64,000 bases of DNA from Klebsiella pneumoniae (GTDB taxonomy: Bacteria > Pseudomonadota > Gammaproteobacteria > Steroidobacterales > Steroidobacteraceae), in contig CAMCBU010000004.1 in the NCBI GenBank assembly GCA_945873095.1, positions 62,001-126,000 of the forward strand, given 5' to 3'. How positions within the stretch are numbered: position 1 is the first letter of the stretch; each line of letters starts with the position of its first letter. This document shows, piece after piece, positions 57,885 to 64,000 of the stretch. Made by a program: the position numbers and the translations under genes. Below the pieces are notes generated by a model. That model worked only from the letters and a program-made list of their open reading frames with translations. It had not been told where the DNA came from and did not search any database.

Positions 57885-59366
57885 ATGACAACGTCTGATT
57901 TCACCCCTCAATCCGTTCACGACATCATCGTCTCATCGCCGCAGTCACGATCGACACTGCAACGACTGGTAGCGGGAACCTATCCACTTCCTTCCGAGCG
58001 CTCGGCAGTGATCGTGCTCTCGGGACCCTATGGCAGCGGCAAAACCTGTCTTGCGCGATTGCTGCCAGACGCTCTTGAGAGAGCCTATGGATCACCACCC
58101 TCATCGACCAACCCAGTGCCGTACTCCTATTTGGATTGTCGTTCGGGAGCCAGCGGGCGTTCCATCCTCGCGCGCTTAGAGGAACTGACGACCTTTAGCC
58201 CAGCGGGTAATGCCAGTCGGTTCTACCTCATTTGTGATGAGATCGATAATCTCTCGAAGTCCGCTCAAGAAGCGATCTATCAGCTGACCTATCGATCCAA
58301 CATCGTTTGGATCCTGACGACGAACTATCGCTCCCGTATCGACTACCGTCTGCTGGCTACGGGAATCGATATCCTGTTGGACGCTCCCTCTAAAGCGCAT
58401 TTGGCCAAGCTCGCCATCAATATTGCTAAGCACTTTGACCTCAGTATCTCGACTGAAGAGGCTCATCAAATCGCTCTCGCCTGTCATGGCTCATGGCGAC
58501 AAGTGTCGGAACGGACGCTCCAAGCGATCAGTCGAACACTATCGCCGCAGAAAACGGTGCAAGCCTATGGCGATAACCGACGACGATACGATCAGGTCGT
58601 AGAGAATGCTGCACAGACCCCAATTCAGCAACTTAAGCCCCGTTATCTCGATGAACTGATCTTCGACGATAGCGAATCACGCGATGTCGCCTATCGCATT
58701 GCAAGTGGTATCGCCCAGCCACCTGCTGATCGATGCTTCGGGATATTGATTTATGGTGAGCCGGGTACCGGTCGAAAGACGCTCGCCAAGCTCTTACCGA
58801 CAACCATCGAAGGGATCGTCTATCAGCATCACGATCCGCTCTTTGAATCGGATACGGTGATCTGCCGTGATGGTGTTTTGGGCCTGGCAGATGTTAGCCA
58901 TGTATCGATGATGCTCAATCACGCCGTGATCGGTAACCCGAGCGGTCTGCGCTATGTGACATTGGTCGATGTCGAGAAGCTCAGCCCCGGCGCTCAGCAG
59001 GATCTGAAGTCTCTGATGAATCGGCCTCGAGTGGTATTCATTCTTATTGCTAATCGACTGACGGGTATCGATGCGGGCGTCCTTGATCGATGCGCTCATC
59101 GCATCTATATGCCCTGGCCCGAGACAACGCTACTGAAGTCTTGGATTGATCGTGTTGCACACATCACCAAACCGACCGTATCCACAGCGGAACTCAACTC
59201 GCTTTACTCACTCCCCGTACGCGGCTTTGCAAAGCTCGCCGCGGCGATTGACGATGCACTCGCACCTCAACCGCCCGATAACTTTCATCAGATAAATGTA
59301 TCTCGCGCATTTACCGGTATGGATCAAACCGCGCCCATCACCCATGACGAGAGGATGGCGTCATGA
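57885..59366 (+). CDS. Tandem AAA+ ATPase (clamp-loader-like)
   Basis: Domain 1: LSGPYGSGKTCLARLL, RFYLICDEIDNLSKSAQEAIYQL, WILTTNYRSRID. Domain 2: GILIYGEPGTGRKTLAKLL, YVTLVDVEKLSPGAQQDLKSLM, FILIANRL. Confidence 0.78.
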   Translation: MTTSDFTPQSVHDIIVSSPQSRSTLQRLVAGTYPLPSERSAVIVLSGPYGSGKTCLARLLPDALERAYGSPPSSTNPVPYSYLDCRSGASGRSILARLEELTTFSPAGNASRFYLICDEIDNLSKSAQEAIYQLTYRSNIVWILTTNYRSRIDYRLLATGIDILLDAPSKAHLAKLAINIAKHFDLSISTEEAHQIALACHGSWRQVSERTLQAISRTLSPQKTVQAYGDNRRRYDQVVENAAQTPIQQLKPRYLDELIFDDSESRDVAYRIASGIAQPPADRCFGILIYGEPGTGRKTLAKLLPTTIEGIVYQHHDPLFESDTVICRDGVLGLADVSHVSMMLNHAVIGNPSGLRYVTLVDVEKLSPGAQQDLKSLMNRPRVVFILIANRLTGIDAGVLDRCAHRIYMPWPETTLLKSWIDRVAHITKPTVSTAELNSLYSLPVRGFAKLAAAIDDALAPQPPDNFHQINVSRAFTGMDQTAPITHDERMAS

Positions 59367-60025
59367 CTCATCTCTACATGGCACGCCGGCGTGTTTACCC
59401 CGCCGAGACCGCCGTTTTTGGCCCTTTCAGTAACCATGCAGCAGCCCTTGCTTGTGCCCAAGATAGCCTTTACCCCGAGTTAGCTGAAGTCGACACCATC
59501 GATCTCTCACGAGTGTCGACACTGTACGTCCCGCAGACAAGCTACCCCGACTGGGTGCTGCGTCAAGAGACAACCTATTACGGATTTCAGGAATCCTTCG
59601 AGGATATCCCCGCGCATCTTCAGACGGGTCTTACGATTGAGATTGCAGATCTGGACTCGTTTTCAGTTGAGTGTTTTGATCAATCACCCGAGAACGTGAC
59701 CGAGTCCATGCTGATCGCAGGGCTCGTTTACGGCATTGATCAGCACTACGAGTGCATGCATGTCATACGAGCAACCCAGGACAGCGCCTTAACTGCACTG
59801 GCGATAGCTCAGCCGTTTGACCGCTTGGTACGAGCTCGGGGATATCACGATCGTCGCACTCTGCTCAACTTAGTCGAGAATTCGAAGCAAATCCGAGATT
59901 GGTCTGTCGAATATATTGACAGCTATATTTCCCAAGCCGATCTTTTAGCTCAAACGTTTTGGGAGCGATTTGTCATCGATCACTCCCAAGTTCCGGAGGC
60001 AGATCTCGATAAGTGGCGCTTCTAA
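59363..60025 (+). CDS. Hypothetical protein (220 aa)
   Basis: ATGA overlap with the AAA+ gene; no family recognised. Confidence 0.65.
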   Translation: MTHLYMARRRVYPAETAVFGPFSNHAAALACAQDSLYPELAEVDTIDLSRVSTLYVPQTSYPDWVLRQETTYYGFQESFEDIPAHLQTGLTIEIADLDSFSVECFDQSPENVTESMLIAGLVYGIDQHYECMHVIRATQDSALTALAIAQPFDRLVRARGYHDRRTLLNLVENSKQIRDWSVEYIDSYISQADLLAQTFWERFVIDHSQVPEADLDKWRF

Positions 60026-60030
60026 CGAAA

Positions 60031-60630
60031 TCAAATCAGCTCAACGGCTTTTCTCACAGTCTGCGGATCGGTATCGATGTAACGCTGTAGCACCTGAAGA
60101 CTGCGATGTCCCGAGAGCTGCATCAAGACACGAGCCGCCACACCTTTTGCAGCCAAGTTCGTAATGAACCCTCGCCTGCCGCTGTGTGAACTCGCTCCTG
60201 AGATGCCGGCGCCCCGGTAGATGTAATGGAAGACCTGGGCGCCGGTATTGGGTGTAAACCCACGATCGGGATGCTTTTGGGTGGTAAAGAGCGCGCGATT
60301 CAGATCCGTCAGCAACACGGGCTTTAGATCCTTCGTATTGAAGCGATTCAGTAGATACTGACGGATCTCGTCTTGTGCTTTCTTGGGAAGCAATACGACT
60401 CTGCCCCGATCTCCTTTCGTCTGACTGGGCTTGAGACGAATCTCGTCTTTGATCTCCGCTTCCGGGGTCAATACATCCCCCAGTCGTATAGAAACCAATT
60501 CTCCGACGCGCATTCCGGTGTAGTGCGATAGCAATACCAGGGCGCGATTGCGGGATGCGTGTTTACGCCCCGCGATGAACAACAACACTTTTCGAACTTC
60601 TCGATCCGACAGAACTCGGGCTTGTGACAT
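60031..60630 (-). CDS. Short tyrosine recombinase (catalytic domain only, 199 aa)
   Basis: LLSHYTGMRVGELVSIRLGDV (Arg), SSHSGRRGFITNLAAKG (HxxR-like), LSGHRSLQVLQRYIDTD (His, Tyr). No recognisable N-terminal core-binding domain. Confidence 0.88.
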   Translation of the reverse strand: MSQARVLSDREVRKVLLFIAGRKHASRNRALVLLSHYTGMRVGELVSIRLGDVLTPEAEIKDEIRLKPSQTKGDRGRVVLLPKKAQDEIRQYLLNRFNTKDLKPVLLTDLNRALFTTQKHPDRGFTPNTGAQVFHYIYRGAGISGASSHSGRRGFITNLAAKGVAARVLMQLSGHRSLQVLQRYIDTDPQTVRKAVELI

Positions 60631-60646
60631 AGATGTTTCTTCTCCT

Positions 60647-60663
60647 CTAAATCTAATATTTAG
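60647..60663. promoter_or_regulatory. Inverted repeat CTAAAT-N5-ATTTAG upstream of the recombinase
   Basis: ctctaaatctaatatttagtcgag, about 17 bp upstream of the recombinase start. Confidence 0.5.
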
Positions 60664-60788
60664 TCGAGAAAACTATGCGCCCTATTGATTCGGTCGGACA
60701 ACCGGAATTTCGCCAAAGCGCTTTTTCTATAGGCCTCAATGGCTTACGAAATAATCAAAGTTTTTCGAAATTTCCTTACATTTTTTCC

Positions 60789-60880
60789 ATAGGACGAGGC
60801 CTGAGCGGATCGCACGCTAACTGATGTCAGATAGCGAACTTGATCGAGATCCGCTCAGATCCAGTCCTAGGCGGTCCTAT
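60789..60880. repeat. Nested inverted-repeat structure
   Basis: ATAGGAC/GTCCTAT (60789-60795/60874-60880), AGGAC/GTCCT (60791/60864), CTGAGCGGATC/GATCCGCTCAG (60801-60811/60848-60858), inner GCTAaCTGAtgTCAGaTAGC (60816-60835). Confidence 0.8.
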
Positions 60881-61613
60881 ACGGCGAGCCGTTGTCAGCG
60901 ACTCGTGCCCATTCCATTCGTATCCCTGATTTCGGGCAAATGTGTTGCCCAAAACCGCACTTTGATATCGGAACTTTTTCTATTGATTACGAATGAGGAC
61001 TAAATACATTTGTCTGCGAGATGTTATGAGCGTCCCGACAGTCATTCACACCATCGGTAAAGAGCTATGCCCCTCGACTGTTTGGGCATCCTGAACCTGG
61101 CACAACGTATGCTCAAGGAAGGAAAGACCGTTCGATGGCGGAAACATCGTCACTATCCCCCACGTGGGACGCCGCTCGGAGTCGTCGTCGAGCTGATTGG
61201 ATGTTAAGAGACGTAAAGACAGACGCTAGATTGCGTCATGTCACGAGCAGGCTACGCGACTACGGCGACCTGCAGATCTGATCGATGCGGTCATCTCCGC
61301 TACGATCGAGATCGCGTTGTATCAGCAGCGTGTAAAGGGAGACCGCACAGCCGCCCCTTCCCTGAGAAATTAGGGTTACGTATCGAGATGATGTGGTGAA
61401 GGACTCAGCGAAAGAGCCTTTGCGACACTGGGCCAAGAGAGATAGGCCCAGTGTGGCTCGAGATCTTGCGAAAGTGCGAGAGAAACCCAAAGACCAAGTG
61501 CCCCAATATCCTAGTTCTCTCATCCATCCCTGGCCTACTGAAGTGATTTAAGTCTGCCGCGAGATGGCTCGCCCGTGAGCGATCAGCGAACGGTAGCGAG
61601 CCACGAAGCGGCT

Positions 61614-61634
61614 AGCGAGTGCGTGTCACTCGCT
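61614..61634 (+). terminator. Hairpin, possible terminator
   Basis: AGCGAGTG-cgtgt-CACTCGCT followed by CTTT. Confidence 0.4.
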
Positions 61635-61687
61635 CTTTGGTAATGGATGAACTGGCATCCCGATCCCAAACCAAAGACGAGTCCTAT

Positions 61688-61703
61688 TGTCGTTTAAATG
61701 ACA
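61688..61703. repeat. Near-palindrome TGTCGTTTAAATGACA (one mismatch)
   Basis: Read directly (attgtcgtttaaatgacatgcc). Confidence 0.85.
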
Positions 61704-61790
61704 TGCCTCTCAAAAGCACGATCTGCCGAAGTCATCCTGTAATTAGGCCTATACCAAAGAGCTTTTTCCATGCACGGGCTAAATACACGT

Positions 61791-62159
61791 ATGAAATGCA
61801 GTGAAATACTTCCGCCCTTTACCTGTTATCGCGTTTTTGTGCGACTGAAGACCGGGATGTCGGGCTCCACACTCGTCTTTGCTGAGAATGTCGCCTTTGC
61901 TCGAGATTTGGCATTTGCCTTGTATGGACCTCGCAATGTGGTCTCTGTCGTCGTAAACGAAGAGTCTGATCAGACTAACGAGTCGACGAACTCTATCAAG
62001 CCACCAGATCCTGCAAAGCAACGCCTTAAGTCATTACGAGATCAAGCCAAACGCTATCGCGATATGGCAAAGCAGGAGCAAGCACGCCAGAAAATACAGA
62101 AAGCAAACCAAACACTGACCAAGATCAATCGCCAGTCAAGTAAGCCAGCCGCTCGCTGA
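61791..62159 (+). CDS. Hypothetical protein with basic coiled C-terminus
   Basis: MKCSEILPPFTCYRVFVRLKTGMSGSTLVFAENVAFARDLAFALYG...; start at 61770 or 61791. Confidence 0.55.
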   Translation: MKCSEILPPFTCYRVFVRLKTGMSGSTLVFAENVAFARDLAFALYGPRNVVSVVVNEESDQTNESTNSIKPPDPAKQRLKSLRDQAKRYRDMAKQEQARQKIQKANQTLTKINRQSSKPAAR

Positions 62160-62257
62160 AAGACCGACTGTCAAAATTGAGTTATGGCATTACGCCCTTG
62201 TAGCGCATCGAAGTTTTTAGTCTCTCCACATCGTCCACTCAGGACGCGATTACTTCA

Positions 62258-62512
62258 GTGGAGGATAGACAGATGGGTAACGGCACATGGTGGGTGGTCA
62301 CCATTCAACGGATAGATGGCCATATGACCGACGGCGTCTTCATGACCAACGACTGGGAAGTCATTCGTCGATTCTCTAGAAAGGTCCATCCGTTGAAGGT
62401 GAAATGCAGCGCGCATCTATCACGATACTTCGGCGCTCGCTTTGTGGGTCGTTACTTCAAGGAGTTCGAACTGCTCGATCCAGATACCTACGATATTGAT
62501 CTTTGCGAGTGA
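62258..62512 (+). CDS. Hypothetical protein (84 aa)
   Basis: GNGTWWVVTIQRIDGHMTDGVFMTNDWEVIRRF; start may be 62273. Confidence 0.5.
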   Translation: MEDRQMGNGTWWVVTIQRIDGHMTDGVFMTNDWEVIRRFSRKVHPLKVKCSAHLSRYFGARFVGRYFKEFELLDPDTYDIDLCE

Positions 62513-62516
62513 GACT

Positions 62517-62837
62517 CTACGCAAGCCATAACTTGACGAACCAGTAACTACGCCCCGTCAGATTCGGTGCATCAGTAAAGGGCTGCCAAGCCTCGCCGCT
62601 ACTGATCTCGGCATGTAGCACTTCGTGTACCATGAGAGTTTTAAGCACTGCTTGTCGAAATCGCTCAACGCCCTGTGGGTGTCGGTAAAATATCTCACGT
62701 CGAAACGTGACCGAGCCATCTGAGTCTATCGACGCTTCGTCGATTTCCCCGCAGGACTGGGTGATGAGCTCGGCAAGGTGATGAATCTCTCGATTGACGG
62801 GTAATGACTTCTCTGCGTTCCCCCGATTAGCTCGCAT
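62517..62837 (-). CDS. Hypothetical protein (106 aa)
   Basis: Intact ORF; VHEVLHAE is weakly reminiscent of a HExxH-type metal site. Confidence 0.45.
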   Translation of the reverse strand: MRANRGNAEKSLPVNREIHHLAELITQSCGEIDEASIDSDGSVTFRREIFYRHPQGVERFRQAVLKTLMVHEVLHAEISSGEAWQPFTDAPNLTGRSYWFVKLWLA

Positions 62838-62952
62838 CTGTGCGCCCTCAACTGATGGAAGACGCTCTGTAAGCTATAGCCGAGAACGGGGCAGGACAAC
62901 CGAGTGGCGCAGCTCAATAAAAGGCCTATGGCCTTCAAATAGTTACTTCACC

Positions 62953-64000
62953 TTAGCGCCGCAAACGCGTCAGTGGGTCAAGCGATTCAATGTAGGTCTC
63001 TGCCCACTGAATGAAGTTGACCCGCTGATCGCCGAGCTTATAGATCAGTGGCACGCCCTTTCGCGCGATCTTTAGTGCGCTCAGGTATTCCCTCAGATTG
63101 CTGGCCTGGACCCATTTATCCGCTTGGGATTCGAGCTGTTTCCTCAGGCGATCCTGGATTTCCTGGCGCGCCCTCGCTAGGGCCCGTTGTTTGTCACGCT
63201 CTTCGCGCCGCTTCCGTGCACGCGCCGCTTCCTCTTGCCAACGACGCCGTTCATAGACGGCATGAAGCATCTGAAGAAGAATGTCTTGCACCTTATTTTC
63301 AAGAGGCTTGGTTTTCGCTTCACGATACGAGGGGCCTAGCGTATATCCATCGGCTCCGTCATTGAGCTGCATCATCAGCAATCCGTTTGGGGAGAAGTCG
63401 TACCCGGGATGCATGAAAAATTCGCCCTTCAATTTCGCAAGACGATCTTTGTCCCGCCAAGGGCGCTCCGTTCGCTTTTTCCCCTCGTAAATCCGTATCG
63501 TGAATTTCACTCCCTCGACATCGAAATAGCCGAGCATTCGATAATTGCCATGCTCGCGCCGCCCCCAGACCGCACTGTCGCCCGTTAGCTTCTGCGCGCG
63601 ATACTCCCAGCCCATTTGCGCTGCCGCTTGTATCAATGCGTCAACGATCTTTACAGCACGCGGAGCAAGAGATTTCTGAACCTCGACATTGAAGCCGGGC
63701 ACTGCATAAAACTTTTCGAGCGCGTCCTTTTTCGGTTCTGGGAGTAGCCCACACTCGACGGCTACTCTTCTGGCGGTGGGCGTTAGATTCCTAAGATCCT
63801 TCGGGAATGTGATCTTGACGGCCATCAATTCCAAACGACGCTGCTTCTCGATGTCATAGAGCGTCGGCGCACGCGGTGGAATCTCATCCGGCTGTGGTGG
63901 TCCCCAGTAGACCAATGTGGATGCGCCCTCAGGTACGACCTCGGGTAGAGGACGCCATGACGGCGCTTTACCTGCCTTTTTGCGCAGCCACCACCCAGGA
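62953..64000 (-). CDS. Hypothetical protein (partial, N-terminus beyond right edge)
   Basis: The frame of ORF 62953-63915 stays open to the edge (PGWWLRKKAGKAPSWRPLPEVVPEGASTLVYWGPPQPDEI...), so the TTG start in the track may not be real. Confidence 0.65.
   Translation of the reverse strand, partial: PGWWLRKKAGKAPSWRPLPEVVPEGASTLVYWGPPQPDEIPPRAPTLYDIEKQRRLELMAVKITFPKDLRNLTPTARRVAVECGLLPEPKKDALEKFYAVPGFNVEVQKSLAPRAVKIVDALIQAAAQMGWEYRAQKLTGDSAVWGRREHGNYRMLGYFDVEGVKFTIRIYEGKKRTERPWRDKDRLAKLKGEFFMHPGYDFSPNGLLMMQLNDGADGYTLGPSYREAKTKPLENKVQDILLQMLHAVYERRRWQEEAARARKRREERDKQRALARARQEIQDRLRKQLESQADKWVQASNLREYLSALKIARKGVPLIYKLGDQRVNFIQWAETYIESLDPLTRLRR

Noticed and set aside
61619-61804. 61-aa plus-strand ORF
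   Set aside because: Overlaps a hairpin and the near-palindrome and lacks a convincing RBS.

Overview
The window splits into two halves, probably from a GC-rich gammaproteobacterium. About 1-32.4 kb is conventional chromosome: an MFS transporter (cut by the left edge), a tandem voltage-sensor K+ channel, pgaB/pgaC, TerC, motA/motB, an ArsR-glgP-glgB cluster, malic enzyme, sthA, a cation P-type ATPase, a kynurenine-type operon (BASS transporter, kynB, kynU, Tat-signal nitrilase-family protein, serine hydrolase), and a beta-propeller/di-haem protein. About 32.4-64 kb is an accessory region. It opens with an orphan IS3-type orfA and a 45-nt 3' fragment of a tRNA-Phe gene. It then contains two ~313-bp direct repeats (34542-34854 and 37669-37984), each starting with a 42-nt 3' fragment of a tRNA-Met gene and ending at the 16-bp perfect palindrome TGTCGTTTAAACGACA. 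That palindrome occurs four times exactly and twice with one mismatch, only in this half, and I noticed no copies in the left half. The layout suggests serially inserted integrative elements with exchangeable cargo. The cargo includes a PDZ/multi-TM sensor-like protein, a macro-domain/MORN/trypsin-like secreted cluster, a WYL regulator divergent from an Xis-like HTH plus an 1808-aa DUF4011-type helicase-nuclease, a Cas4-like PD-(D/E)XK protein, two sigma-like proteins, a tandem AAA+ ATPase operon with a triple-hairpin leader, and a short FimB-size tyrosine recombinase next to a nested inverted-repeat structure. All family assignments come from reading motifs by eye; no searches were run.
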